Assembly: GCF_049445855.1 (NCBI RefSeq)
Contig: NZ_JBMSDV010000002.1
Span: 372,001-436,000, forward strand
DNA from: JAGOCV01 sp049445855
GTDB taxonomy: Bacteria > Pseudomonadota > Gammaproteobacteria > Burkholderiales > Burkholderiaceae_C
Direction of reading: 5' to 3'
DNA: 64,000 nucleotides
Shown here: positions 33,055 through 41,781 of the stretch, one piece after another
How the letters are laid out: each line of letters opens with the position of its first letter
Position numbering within the stretch: position 1 is the stretch's first letter
The notes under the pieces: generated by a model
Database searches by the model: none
What the model was told of the DNA's origin: nothing
Seen by the model: the letters and a program-made list of their open reading frames with translations, nothing else
Program-made: the position numbers and the translations under genes

Positions 33055-34533
33055 TCAGAACCGGCTGAAGTATTCCCGGCGCTGGAAGTCGTCCTTGTCG
33101 GCGGCTTGTTCGTGACGCTCGACCTCGGCACGTTTGACGCGATCGAATGCCTTGATCAGGTCGTCGCCGAAGGCCTTGCACAGCGTGGTGTCCGCCTTCA
33201 GCGCGTCGAGGGCTTCACCCAGATGGGTCGGAAGCGGCGTGCTGGCGGCGGCGTAGGGCGAGTCGGTCGCGGGCGGCGCCTTCAGCTTGCGTTCGATGCC
33301 GTCCAGGCCCGCGTGGATCTGCGAGGCGATGTACAGGTAGGGATTGGCCGTCGGCTCGCCGATGCGGTTTTCCACCCGTGTTGCGCTGTCGCCGCATTCA
33401 CCGACGAGGCGGATCATCGCGCCACGGTTGTCCCGACCCCAGAGCGCGGCCATGGGTGCCAGCGCGTTGGGGCGGAAACGGCCGAAGCCGTTGATCGTCG
33501 GCGTGCAGAACACGGCCATGCCGCGTGCGTGGTCGAGCAGGCCCGCCATGTAGTGCTCGCCGACCTCGCTCAACAGGAACTGCGCATCGGCAGGTGTCGC
33601 GCCGGGGGCAGGTTCGCTGCGGCGGAATGCATTGGCACCGGTCTTCAGGTCCACCAGCGACTGGTGCAGGTGCCAGCCGCTGGACATGATGTGCGGAAAG
33701 GGCGGCCGGCACACGAAGGTGGCGTAGTAGCCTGCGCGGCGCAGGGCCTGGCGCACCGCGCTGCGGAACAGCACCATGTTGTCGGCGGCGGTGAGCGCAT
33801 CGCTCACGTCGAACACGGCCTCCACCTGGCTCGGGCCGAACTCGATCTCCAGCGAGGTCAGCGGAAGGCCGAGCGCCTGCGCCGTGCGCTGCACGATGCG
33901 CAGCGGCTCTTCGGTCAGGTCGAAATTGCTTTCTGCGAGCATGTGATAGCCCGGGTGCAGCATCGATACGCGCGGCGGCAGGCCAGGCCAGCCCGCAAGC
34001 TCGGGGTCGGTTGCCGGGCTTTCGTCCTCGATGCGATAGATGTGGAACTCGACTTCGAGTCCGCACTTCATGCCGTAGCCCGCGTCGGCCAGCCGCTTCA
34101 GTGCCTGTTGCAGCACATGGCGCGTGTCCTGCGCGACGGGTTTTCCGTCGGGGTGATGGAGCTGCCCGCGCAGCCAGCCGGTGCGCTCGGCCCATGGCAG
34201 CGTTTTCAGCGTCGACGGGTCGGCCATGAGCAGCGTATTGCCGGCGAACTCGAAGCCCGGCAGGTCGGCAGCGCCGCCTTTCTCGAAGATCTTGAAGGCG
34301 GTGCGATCGGAGGTGTCCTTGAGTACCGCCGAACTCACCAGCCCCACACCGGCGCGCAACGCGCCTTCGACGGCCGAGGCCACGAGCGTCTTGCCGCGCA
34401 CGACGCCGTGCATGTCGCACCAGCCGAAGCGCACCAGCTCGAGGCCGCTCGCGTCGATGACCTTGCAGGTTTGCGCGATTGCACTCTCGCGGGCGGCATC
34501 GTGGATGCCGCAACGTTCCGCAAAGCTCGTCAT
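33055..34533 (-). CDS. Glutamine synthetase-like gamma-glutamyl ligase
   Basis: A 492-residue member of the glutamine synthetase family, type III-like in order of motifs. Glutamates of the metal sites appear in CGLEVEFHIY and LEIEFGPSQVEAVFD; the nucleotide loop in FVCRPPFPHIMSSGWHLHQS; the arginine/glutamate pair in ENRIGEPTANPYLY. So it looks catalytically intact. Housekeeping GS is not expected inside a Rieske operon. Known parallels are GS-like ligases of aniline degradation (TdnQ type), which make a gamma-glutamyl amide before ring oxidation. It overlaps the Rieske gene by four bases. Confidence 0.85.
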   Translation of the reverse strand: MTSFAERCGIHDAARESAIAQTCKVIDASGLELVRFGWCDMHGVVRGKTLVASAVEGALRAGVGLVSSAVLKDTSDRTAFKIFEKGGAADLPGFEFAGNTLLMADPSTLKTLPWAERTGWLRGQLHHPDGKPVAQDTRHVLQQALKRLADAGYGMKCGLEVEFHIYRIEDESPATDPELAGWPGLPPRVSMLHPGYHMLAESNFDLTEEPLRIVQRTAQALGLPLTSLEIEFGPSQVEAVFDVSDALTAADNMVLFRSAVRQALRRAGYYATFVCRPPFPHIMSSGWHLHQSLVDLKTGANAFRRSEPAPGATPADAQFLLSEVGEHYMAGLLDHARGMAVFCTPTINGFGRFRPNALAPMAALWGRDNRGAMIRLVGECGDSATRVENRIGEPTANPYLYIASQIHAGLDGIERKLKAPPATDSPYAAASTPLPTHLGEALDALKADTTLCKAFGDDLIKAFDRVKRAEVERHEQAADKDDFQRREYFSRF

Positions 34534-35921
34534 GCAGCAGTTTCCGTTTCGCCGGGCGCCTTCGCGATCCAGGGGGCATTCGCGCGCTTGTCGTCGACCT
34601 GCTTGATCCACCAGGTGGGCCATTCACCCGCAGGCGCGATGCCATCCACCGTGTCCGGGCCGCCGTCGATCGACGCCGCGGTTTCCGCCGAGGCGATGCC
34701 CGGGCCGGTGCCGCCTGCGGCCACGGTTTCGATCGCGGCCAGCAGCATGCGGCGGTTGGCCATGATCACCTTGTCGCTCGTGCCCAGGTGTTCGCGGGTG
34801 CGGTCCTGGATGGGGCCCATGCTTTCGACGGCCCACTGGTCATGCACGTTGATGTCTTCCTCGCCCATGCCGAGGTAGGTGGTCGTCATCTGCTCTTCGG
34901 AATTGAAACCCCAGTTGTTATGGCGGCCGGAAACCGGCGTGTAGTCGGGCAGGGTGATGAACTGCTGGCGCTGGGCGCGCATGGCTTCCTTGTCGAGCGG
35001 ACCGTCGAAGCTGGTGAAGAACGAATACCAGTAGGTGTGCGTGTCGTCCACCGGCACGTGCATCTGGGTGATCGTCATCGTCTCGGACAGCGGGATCACG
35101 AAGGTCGACGGGAAGATCGAGTTGGTGATGCGCACGTGCGTGAGCTTCTCCGTCATCGGGCGCAGGGCGGTGAGCTGGATGCCCCAGGGCTTCTGCTCCA
35201 CGCTGATCTCGGGCTGGCAGAACTCGCGCATGATGCGCGTCATCGGCCACTGCTCGCCGTCGTAGTTGCCCGCACTTGCGCTGCGGAACTGCTTGCCGGC
35301 GGCGTTGTTGCCGATCTCTTCCAGCGCTTCGTCCTGCAGGAAGCGGTGCAGGAAGGACGGGTGGGCGGGGTCGATGCCGACTTCGAACGCCTGCAGCCAG
35401 TTGGCATTCCACAGGCCCTTGAATGCGAAGCTGTGCGTGGCCGGCGCTGCAAACGCGTCGAAGTTGGGCATGGGCGGCGGCGCCTTGCCCTCTTCACCGA
35501 ACCACCCGAACAGCACGCCTGCCTTCTCGATGATGGGGTAGCTGCGTTGGCGCACGCGTTCGCACAGCTTGCTGCCGGCGGGTTCAGCCGGCGTTTCGAG
35601 ACAGGTGCCGTCCGCTGCGAACTTCCAGCCGTGGAAGGGGCAGCGCAGGCCATCGGCTTCACGGCGGCCGAAGGCGAGGTCGGCGCCCCGGTGCGGGCAG
35701 TCGCGATCCAGCAGGCCCCAGCGGCCTTGCTCGTCCTTGAACAGCACCATGTCCTGGCCCAGCACGCGCACCGGCTTGACGGGGCGCTTTTCCATTCGCG
35801 GGTCGAGCTTCGGGTTGAACTCGTCCACCAGGGCTACCGGCTGCCAGTACTGGCGCAGCACGGCGCCGGCGGGTGTGCCGGGTCCGACACGGGTGATCAA
35901 TTCGTTCTGCTCGGCTTTCAT
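34530..35921 (-). CDS. Rieske non-haem iron oxygenase, alpha-only type
   Basis: A 463-residue oxygenase component. The Rieske cluster ligands are Cys75, His77, Cys94 and His97 (CPHRGA and CPFHGW). The catalytic domain shows a 2-His-1-carboxylate site around IDPAHPSFLHRF near residue 180. The family resembles phthalate/phenoxybenzoate/toluenesulfonate oxygenases that lack a beta subunit; they hydroxylate or demethylate aromatic acids. It is the first gene of an operon with a GS-like ligase, a ferredoxin and an ABM protein, and is divergent from a GntR regulator. Confidence 0.9.
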   Translation of the reverse strand: MKAEQNELITRVGPGTPAGAVLRQYWQPVALVDEFNPKLDPRMEKRPVKPVRVLGQDMVLFKDEQGRWGLLDRDCPHRGADLAFGRREADGLRCPFHGWKFAADGTCLETPAEPAGSKLCERVRQRSYPIIEKAGVLFGWFGEEGKAPPPMPNFDAFAAPATHSFAFKGLWNANWLQAFEVGIDPAHPSFLHRFLQDEALEEIGNNAAGKQFRSASAGNYDGEQWPMTRIMREFCQPEISVEQKPWGIQLTALRPMTEKLTHVRITNSIFPSTFVIPLSETMTITQMHVPVDDTHTYWYSFFTSFDGPLDKEAMRAQRQQFITLPDYTPVSGRHNNWGFNSEEQMTTTYLGMGEEDINVHDQWAVESMGPIQDRTREHLGTSDKVIMANRRMLLAAIETVAAGGTGPGIASAETAASIDGGPDTVDGIAPAGEWPTWWIKQVDDKRANAPWIAKAPGETETAA

Positions 35922-35951
35922 CGGGGCTTCCTTGAGACTTGAAAATAGGGC

Positions 35952-35984
35952 TGGATACCAAAATAATTAAACGGTATACCGTTT
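35952..35984. promoter_or_regulatory. 16-bp perfect palindrome, candidate GntR operator
   Basis: AAACGGTATACCGTTT (35969-35984) is a perfect palindrome. A partial copy, TGGATACCA, lies at 35952-35960. The GGTATACC core is common in sites of FadR-subgroup GntR proteins. It stands 27 bases before the GntR ATG and about 50 from the divergent Rieske start, so one site could control both. Confidence 0.65.
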
Positions 35985-36010
35985 CTAAAATTCAGTGTAC
36001 AGTCTGATCC

Positions 36011-36733
36011 ATGAACTTGCAAGACACCGTTCTCATGCAATTGCGGGACCTGATCCTGCGCGGCGAATTCGAACCCGGTCAGCGGCTGGCTGAACAGCAA
36101 CTGGCCGAGCGCCTCGGTGCGTCCCGCACACCCGTGCGGGCGGCGCTGGTGACCCTGGAGCAGGAAGGGTTGGTCGAGGTCAACGAGACCGGCGGCTATC
36201 TGGTGCGCCAGTTCACGCCGCGTGAAGTGGCTGACGCCATTGCGGTGCGCGGGCATCTGGAAGGCATGGCTGCGCGCCTCGTCGCGGAGCACGGCCTTCC
36301 GCGCCAGTTGCAGATGGACCTGCAGGCCTGTCTGGACGAGGGCGACCGTGCGCTCGCTGCCAACCCGCTCACTTACGAGAGCTATGCCGACTATGCGGCC
36401 ATGAACAACCGCTTCCACGCGCTGATCCTCGAAGCCTGCGGTAACCGGGCGCTGCAGCGCTCCGTGGCATTGAACGACAAGCTGCCCTTCGCGCCGGCCT
36501 CGGCCATGCTGCCGATGCAATCGACGATGGAGCAGGACCGGGACTGGATGCACTACGCACACCGCCAGCACCACATGCTGTTCGCCGCGCTCAAGGCGGG
36601 CGAGGGCGCGCGCGCTCAGGCACTGGCCGTGGAACACATCGAGGTCGCGCAGATGAACATGCGCATGGCGCTGGAGCGGCGCGTCGAGAGCGAGCGCGTC
36701 ATGCCGGCCATCCGGCTGGTCGTGGGCGGCTGA
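36011..36733 (+). CDS. GntR/FadR-type (FCD) regulator of the Rieske operon
   Basis: A 240-residue regulator. The N-terminal winged helix has LRDLILRGEFEPGQRLAEQQ, LAERLGASRTPVRAAL and the wing VEVNETGGYLVRQF. The C-terminal all-helical FCD domain has metal/effector histidines in FHALILEACGN and the HHMLFAALKAGEG region. It is divergent from the Rieske operon across an 89-base gap with a perfect palindrome. Effectors of such proteins are usually small organic acids. Confidence 0.92.
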   Translation: MNLQDTVLMQLRDLILRGEFEPGQRLAEQQLAERLGASRTPVRAALVTLEQEGLVEVNETGGYLVRQFTPREVADAIAVRGHLEGMAARLVAEHGLPRQLQMDLQACLDEGDRALAANPLTYESYADYAAMNNRFHALILEACGNRALQRSVALNDKLPFAPASAMLPMQSTMEQDRDWMHYAHRQHHMLFAALKAGEGARAQALAVEHIEVAQMNMRMALERRVESERVMPAIRLVVGG

Positions 36734-36773
36734 CGCTGACGGGCAAAGCCCCGTTCCAGTAAAGTCGCCTTCC

Positions 36774-37024
36774 ATGACGGAGAAGGCGAACCGGGGGGAC
36801 GTGTCTTTCACCCGCGCCGGCTTCTGGCATGGGTTCGTGATGGCCCAGCCGCTCGCGCCCGGCGCGGCCATCGGGGTGGCGATGTGGAAGAGCAAGTCCG
36901 ACCTCTGGCCCGTCTGCGCGGCGGCGCTGAGGCATGGGAGGTGAATCTGCGCATTGATCGCGCGTTCCTGCTGGCGCTGGCGGGCGCGGCCACGGTCGCG
37001 CTGTGCCGCTGGCTGGGGCTTTGA
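36774..37024 (+). pseudogene. Two tiny overlapping frames, possible AzlC/AzlD remnant
   Basis: The gap 36734-37065 (332 bases) holds two short frames. 36774-36944 codes 56 residues (starting MTEKANRGDVSFTRAGFWHG); 36941-37024 codes 27 residues (LRIDRAFLLALAGAATVALC). They overlap by GTGA, as coupled membrane-protein pairs do. The first recalls the start of AzlC and the second the C-terminal helix of AzlD, so this may be what remains of a branched-chain amino acid exporter after internal deletions. The resemblance is weak. Confidence 0.25.
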
Positions 37025-37065
37025 AGCGGGTGCCGCGATCGCTGCGGCGTTTATGCTTGGCACTC

Positions 37066-37707
37066 ATGAAGCTCTACAACTATTTCCGCTCCTCGGCCTC
37101 CTTCCGCGTGCGCATCGCGCTCGAACTCAAGGGGCTGGCGTACGAGTACGTGCCGGTGCACATCGCCAAGGGCGACCACAAGCAGGCACCCTACGCCTTG
37201 ATCTCTGCGGACACCCTGGTGCCCATGCTCGAACTGGACGATGGCCGGCGACTCTCGCAATCGATGGCGATCATCGAATACCTCGAAGCCGTGCATCCTG
37301 CGCCCGCGCTGCTTCCCGCCGATGCTTATGCCAAGGCGCAGGTGCATGCGCTGTCGCAGTCCATCGCCTGCGAGATCCACCCCATCAACAACCTGCGCGT
37401 GCTCAAGTACCTGGTGCGCGAGCTCAAGGTCGGCGAAGACGCCAAGAATGTCTGGTACCGCCACTGGGTGCGCGAAGGTCTTGTGGCGTTCGAGCGGCAA
37501 TTGGCACAACTGCCTGCGTCCACCTATTGCTTCGGCGATGCGCCGACGCTCGTGGACTGCTGCCTGGTCCCCCAGATCTTCAATGGCAAACGTTTCGACT
37601 GCGACTTCAGCGGCTTGCCGCGCACCATGGCTGCTTTCGATGCCTGCATGAAACTCGAGGCTTTCCAGAAGGCGCAGCCCTCGTTCTGCCCTGACTCGGA
37701 AGCCTGA
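37066..37707 (+). CDS. maiA: Zeta-class GST: maleylpyruvate/maleylacetoacetate isomerase
   Basis: A 213-residue glutathione transferase. The zeta motif SSASFRVRIALELKG is at residues 8-22 (the family pattern is SSCSWRVRIAL; the central cysteine is alanine here), with QSMAIIEYLE for glutathione binding. The C-terminal domain has CEIHPINNLRVLKYL. It catalyses cis-trans isomerisation of maleylpyruvate or maleylacetoacetate, the step between gentisate dioxygenase (29338) and the FAH enzyme (28646). It is on the other strand, about 7 kb away, and is followed after 11 bases by pgeF. Confidence 0.88.
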   Translation: MKLYNYFRSSASFRVRIALELKGLAYEYVPVHIAKGDHKQAPYALISADTLVPMLELDDGRRLSQSMAIIEYLEAVHPAPALLPADAYAKAQVHALSQSIACEIHPINNLRVLKYLVRELKVGEDAKNVWYRHWVREGLVAFERQLAQLPASTYCFGDAPTLVDCCLVPQIFNGKRFDCDFSGLPRTMAAFDACMKLEAFQKAQPSFCPDSEA

Positions 37708-37718
37708 AGCGTCACGAC

Positions 37719-38525
37719 ATGTCGTTGCCCGACACCCTGACCGGCTCCCTGCCTGAAGCCTGGATCGAGCCGGACTGGCACTTGCCCGTGGGCGTGCGGG
37801 CGGCCTGCTCGACGCGCCGGGGCGGACAGTCCACGGGCGCATACGACAGCCTCAATCTCGGCGACCACGTCGGCGACGACCCGGTGGCTGTCCACGCGAA
37901 CAGGGCGCAGGCGCAGCGGGCGCTCGGCGCGCGTCCGGTCTTCATGCAGCAGGTCCACGGGGCGCAGGCGGCACGGCTTTCTGCCGCAACGCCAGATGGC
38001 GTGACGGCCGATGCCTGCGTCACCACCGAGCGCGGTGTGGCCTGCACGATCATGGTGGCGGACTGCTTGCCTCTGCTGTTCGCGCATGACTCGGGTCAGG
38101 CCGTCGCAGCCGCGCACGCGGGTTGGCGCGGTCTTGCCGGTGGCGTGATCGAATCCGCGCTGTCGGCGCTCGCGCGCGAAATGGGCCAGCCGGTGGGCCT
38201 CGCGGCGGCACGGACGCGTGTATGGCTCGGCCCCTGCATCGGCCCGCGCGCATTCGAGGTCGGGGACGAGGTGAAGGCGGCGTTCGAAGCCGATGACGCG
38301 GGGGCTTCGGCGTGCTTTGCACCGCATGCGGCGGGCGCTGCCGGGAAGTGGCTGGGCGATCTGCAGGGGCTCGCGCGACAGCGGCTATCGGCGCTTGGCG
38401 TTGCCTCGGTTCACGGCAATGACGGCAGCGACGACTGGTGCACCGTCAGGCAGGCATCACGTTTCTTTTCCCACCGGCGCGATCGCGTCAGCGGGCGCTT
38501 CGCGGCTTTCATCTGGCGCGACTGA
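37719..38525 (+). CDS. pgeF: Peptidoglycan editing factor / laccase-domain protein
   Basis: A 268-residue member of the YfiH/PgeF (Cu-oxidase_4) family. Metal-site residues appear in VFMQQVHGAQ, MVADCLPLLF, AAAHAGWRGLAGG and VWLGPCIGPRAFEVG. E. coli YfiH removes wrongly inserted L-Ser from UDP-MurNAc precursors; older literature calls relatives polyphenol oxidases. Its placement just before phaC is common in Comamonadaceae. Its 3' end overlaps the convergent gene at 38457 by 69 bases. Confidence 0.9.
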   Translation: MSLPDTLTGSLPEAWIEPDWHLPVGVRAACSTRRGGQSTGAYDSLNLGDHVGDDPVAVHANRAQAQRALGARPVFMQQVHGAQAARLSAATPDGVTADACVTTERGVACTIMVADCLPLLFAHDSGQAVAAAHAGWRGLAGGVIESALSALAREMGQPVGLAAARTRVWLGPCIGPRAFEVGDEVKAAFEADDAGASACFAPHAAGAAGKWLGDLQGLARQRLSALGVASVHGNDGSDDWCTVRQASRFFSHRRDRVSGRFAAFIWRD

Positions 38526-38828
38526 GGCGCTGACTGAGGCGCTTTGTGTGGCGTGTTGTGCTGCACGCTGTGCGGCTGCCGCACGTGCTTCTTCCTCCTC
38601 CCGTGCCTTGATCTTCCGCTTGCGGCCCGGCGTGCCCAGGATGTAGACCACGATGGACATCGGCAATACGCCGTAGAGCACGAAGGTGACGATGGCACCG
38701 AGGATCGTGCCGGTGGTGTTCGTGGCTTCGGCAACCGACATCATCAGCACCACATACATCCACGCGATCACGACGAGATACATCCATTCACTCCACAATC
38801 GGTTGTCGCGCCAGTTCAATTCCGACAT
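38457..38828 (-). CDS. Small membrane protein of unknown function
   Basis: A 123-residue protein with two hydrophobic segments (MYLVVIAWMYVVLMMSVAEA and IVTFVLYGVLPMSIVVYILG), then a basic KRKIKAREEEEAR stretch and an alanine-rich cytoplasmic tail. No family is recognised. The start at 38828 gives a natural membrane-protein N-terminus. The last 69 bases overlap the end of pgeF on the opposite strand. It is divergent from phaC (41 bases between starts). Confidence 0.65.
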   Translation of the reverse strand: MSELNWRDNRLWSEWMYLVVIAWMYVVLMMSVAEATNTTGTILGAIVTFVLYGVLPMSIVVYILGTPGRKRKIKAREEEEARAAAAQRAAQHATQSASVSASVAPDESREAPADAIAPVGKET

Positions 38829-38869
38829 ACTAGGGTAATCCCGGATCACGCAGCGCATAGGAGACAAGA

Positions 38870-40528
38870 ATGAATTCTGGAGCAGATTGGGTGCTCCCCA
38901 CCCAGCAGTTTCAGCAACTTTTCGGCGAGGAATTCCAGAAGTCGATCGGCAAGCCGATCGTGTTCTCCCAGGACAAAGTCCAGTCGCTGCAGCAGGACTA
39001 CGTGCGTGAAGCCTCCAGCCTCTGGAATGAAGGCGTGCAGGCCGGCACGAAACTCAAGGACCGCCGGTTTTCGGCCGAGGCGTGGTCGCACAACCCGATG
39101 GCGGCGTTCAATGCGGCGCTCTACCTGCTCAATGCCCGCACGCTGATGGGCCTTGCCGATGCGGTCGAGTCGGACGAAAAAACCCGTGCGCGCGTGCGCT
39201 TTGCGGTCGAGCAATGGCTGGCGGCGACGGCACCGAGCAATTTCCTTGCATCCAACGCCGACGCACAGCAGCGCGCGGTGGACACGCAGGGCGAGAGCAT
39301 CGCCAGGGGCTTGCAGAACCTGATGCGTGACCTCGGCCAGGGCCATATGAGCCAGACCGACGAGTCGGTATTCGAGGTGGGCCGGAACGTTGCCACGACC
39401 GAAGGAGCCGTCGTCTACGAGAACGAGTTGTTCCAGCTGATCGAATACAAGCCGCTCACGCCCAAGGTGTACGAGCGGCCGATGCTGTTCATTCCGCCCT
39501 GCATCAACAAGTTCTACATCCTCGACCTGCAGCCCGAGAACTCGCTCATCCGCTATTCGGTGAGCCAGGGGCATCGCACCTTTGTCGTGAGCTGGCGCAA
39601 TCCGGACGAGTCGCTGGCCGATGCCGACTGGGACGATTACATCGAGAAAGCCGGCATCGAGGCCATCCAGGTGGTGCGCGATATCACCGGCGCCAGGCAG
39701 ATCAACGCGCTGGGCTTCTGCGTGGGGGGCACCATCCTCGGCACGGCGCTGGCCGTGCTCGCCGCGCGCGGCGAAAAGCCGGTGGCCAGCGCCACGCTGC
39801 TGACGACCTTCCTCGACTTCGCCGACACCGGCATCCTGGACGTGTTCATTGACGAGGCCTTCGTGAAGTTCCGCGAGATGCAGTTCGCGCAGGGCGGGCT
39901 CTTGCCCGGGCGTGATCTGGCTTCGACGTTCAGCTTCCTGCGGCCGAACGACCTGGTGTGGAACTACGTCGTCGGCAACTACCTGAAGGGCGAGACGCCC
40001 CCGCCGTTCGACCTGCTGTACTGGAACAGTGATTCGACCAACCTGCCGGGCCCCATGTACGCCTGGTACCTGCGGAACACCTACTTCGAGAACAATCTGG
40101 TGAAGCCGGGCAAGGCGCTGGTCTGCGGCAAGAAGGTCGACCTGGGCAAGGTGGACATCCCGGTGTACGTCTACGGGTCGCGCGAAGACCACATCGTTCC
40201 CATCGGCGGCGCCTATGCAAGTACGCAGCACCTGCCGGGCAAGAAACGATTCGTCATGGGCGCGTCCGGGCACATCGCCGGCGTGGTGAACCCTCCGGCG
40301 GCGAAGAAGCGCAGCCACTGGATCCGCGACGACGGCAAATTCCCTGCGACCCAGCCCGAGTGGCTGGCTGGCGCGACCGAGCACCCCGGCAGCTGGTGGA
40401 CGGACTGGTCTGCCTGGCTCAAGCCGCATGGCGGCAAGCAGGTGCCGGCACCGAAGAAATACGGCAATACGAAGTTCAAGCCCATCGAGCCCGCACCGGG
40501 CCGCTACGTCAAGGCGCGAGCAAAATAG
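38870..40528 (+). CDS. phaC: Class I polyhydroxyalkanoate synthase
   Basis: A 552-residue enzyme that joins 3-hydroxyacyl-CoA units into polyester granules. The lipase-like box is GFCVGGT with nucleophile Cys284; the downstream catalytic aspartate and histidine lie around YGSREDHIVP and GASGHIAGV. Class I enzymes work without PhaE or PhaR. It starts behind GGAGA and is followed after 23 bases by phaA. Confidence 0.96.
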   Translation: MNSGADWVLPTQQFQQLFGEEFQKSIGKPIVFSQDKVQSLQQDYVREASSLWNEGVQAGTKLKDRRFSAEAWSHNPMAAFNAALYLLNARTLMGLADAVESDEKTRARVRFAVEQWLAATAPSNFLASNADAQQRAVDTQGESIARGLQNLMRDLGQGHMSQTDESVFEVGRNVATTEGAVVYENELFQLIEYKPLTPKVYERPMLFIPPCINKFYILDLQPENSLIRYSVSQGHRTFVVSWRNPDESLADADWDDYIEKAGIEAIQVVRDITGARQINALGFCVGGTILGTALAVLAARGEKPVASATLLTTFLDFADTGILDVFIDEAFVKFREMQFAQGGLLPGRDLASTFSFLRPNDLVWNYVVGNYLKGETPPPFDLLYWNSDSTNLPGPMYAWYLRNTYFENNLVKPGKALVCGKKVDLGKVDIPVYVYGSREDHIVPIGGAYASTQHLPGKKRFVMGASGHIAGVVNPPAAKKRSHWIRDDGKFPATQPEWLAGATEHPGSWWTDWSAWLKPHGGKQVPAPKKYGNTKFKPIEPAPGRYVKARAK

Positions 40529-40551
40529 CATCAAATCCCAGGAGAAAACAC

Positions 40552-41730
40552 ATGGAAGACATCGTCATCGTCAGCGCGGCCCGCACGGCAGTGGGCAAGT
40601 TCGGCGGCACGCTCGCCAGGACCGCCGCCCCCGAACTGGGCGCCATCGTCATCGCCGAACTGCTCAAGCGCAGCGGGCTGGACGGATCGCAGGTGGGTGA
40701 AGTGATCCTGGGTCAGGTGTTGGCCGCAGGCTCGGGCCAGAACCCGGCGCGCCAGGCGCTCATCAAGAGCGGCCTGCCGAAGGAAATACCGGCGCTCACC
40801 ATCAACGCGGTCTGCGGCTCGGGCCTGAAGGCCGTGATGCTGGCTGCGCAGTCGGTCGCCACGGGCGACAGCGAGATCGTGATCGCCGGCGGCCAGGAAA
40901 ACATGAGCGCAGCGCCGCACGTGCTGCCGAATTCGCGCGACGGCCAGCGCATGGGCGACTGGAAGCTGGTGGATTCGATGATCGTGGACGGCCTGTGGGA
41001 CGTCTACAACCAGTACCACATGGGCATCACCGCCGAGAACGTGGCGAAGAAGTACGGCATCAGCCGCGAAGCGCAGGACGCGCTGGCGCTGTCCAGCCAG
41101 CAGAAGGCCGCGGCCGCGCAGGACGCCGGCAAGTTCAAGGATGAGATCGTGCCCGTGACGATTCCCCAGAAGAAGGGCGATCCGGTAGTGTTCGACACCG
41201 ACGAGTTCATCAACCGCAAGACCAACGCCGACGCGCTGGCAGGCCTGCGCCCCGCCTTCGACAAGGCCGGTGGCGTGACTGCGGGCAATGCTTCCGGCAT
41301 CAACGACGGCGCGGCAGCCGTGATGGTGATGACGGCGAAGAAGGCCGCCGCGCTCGGCCTGAAGCCGCTCGGCCGCATCGCCAGTTACGCGACCACCGGG
41401 CTGGACCCGGCTTTCATGGGCATGGGCCCGGTGCCGGCGTCGACCAAGGCGCTGCAGCGCGCCGGATGGAAGGCGTCAGACCTCGACCTGCTCGAGATCA
41501 ACGAGGCTTTCGCCGCGCAGGCCTGCGCGGTCAACAACGAGATGGGCTGGGACGTGAGCCGCGTCAACGTCAACGGCGGCGCGATTGCCATCGGTCACCC
41601 GATTGGTGCATCGGGCTGCCGCATTCTGGTGACACTCCTGCACGAGATGCAGCGTCGCGATGCGAAGAAGGGCATTGCGTCCCTGTGCATCGGTGGTGGC
41701 ATGGGTGTTGCACTGACTATCGAGCGGTAA
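40552..41730 (+). CDS. phaA: Acetyl-CoA acetyltransferase (beta-ketothiolase)
   Basis: A 392-residue thiolase that condenses two acetyl-CoA into acetoacetyl-CoA for PHA synthesis. Nucleophile Cys88 is in NAVCGSG, the histidine in the NEAFAAQ region, and the second cysteine in CIGGGMG near the C-terminus. Length is exactly typical. It starts after CAGGAGAAAA and lies between phaC and phaB. Confidence 0.95.
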   Translation: MEDIVIVSAARTAVGKFGGTLARTAAPELGAIVIAELLKRSGLDGSQVGEVILGQVLAAGSGQNPARQALIKSGLPKEIPALTINAVCGSGLKAVMLAAQSVATGDSEIVIAGGQENMSAAPHVLPNSRDGQRMGDWKLVDSMIVDGLWDVYNQYHMGITAENVAKKYGISREAQDALALSSQQKAAAAQDAGKFKDEIVPVTIPQKKGDPVVFDTDEFINRKTNADALAGLRPAFDKAGGVTAGNASGINDGAAAVMVMTAKKAAALGLKPLGRIASYATTGLDPAFMGMGPVPASTKALQRAGWKASDLDLLEINEAFAAQACAVNNEMGWDVSRVNVNGGAIAIGHPIGASGCRILVTLLHEMQRRDAKKGIASLCIGGGMGVALTIER

Positions 41731-41735
41731 ACCAG

Positions 41736-41754
41736 GGGTGCCGTTCCGGCACCC
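41736..41754 (+). other. Hairpin after phaA
   Basis: GGGTGCC and GGCACCC form a 7-base stem around GTTCC, five bases after the phaA stop. There is no T tract, so it may protect or process the phaCA transcript rather than terminate it. Confidence 0.4.
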
Positions 41755-41781
41755 GCCGCAACCCCGCTGTCCTTGTCGCGA

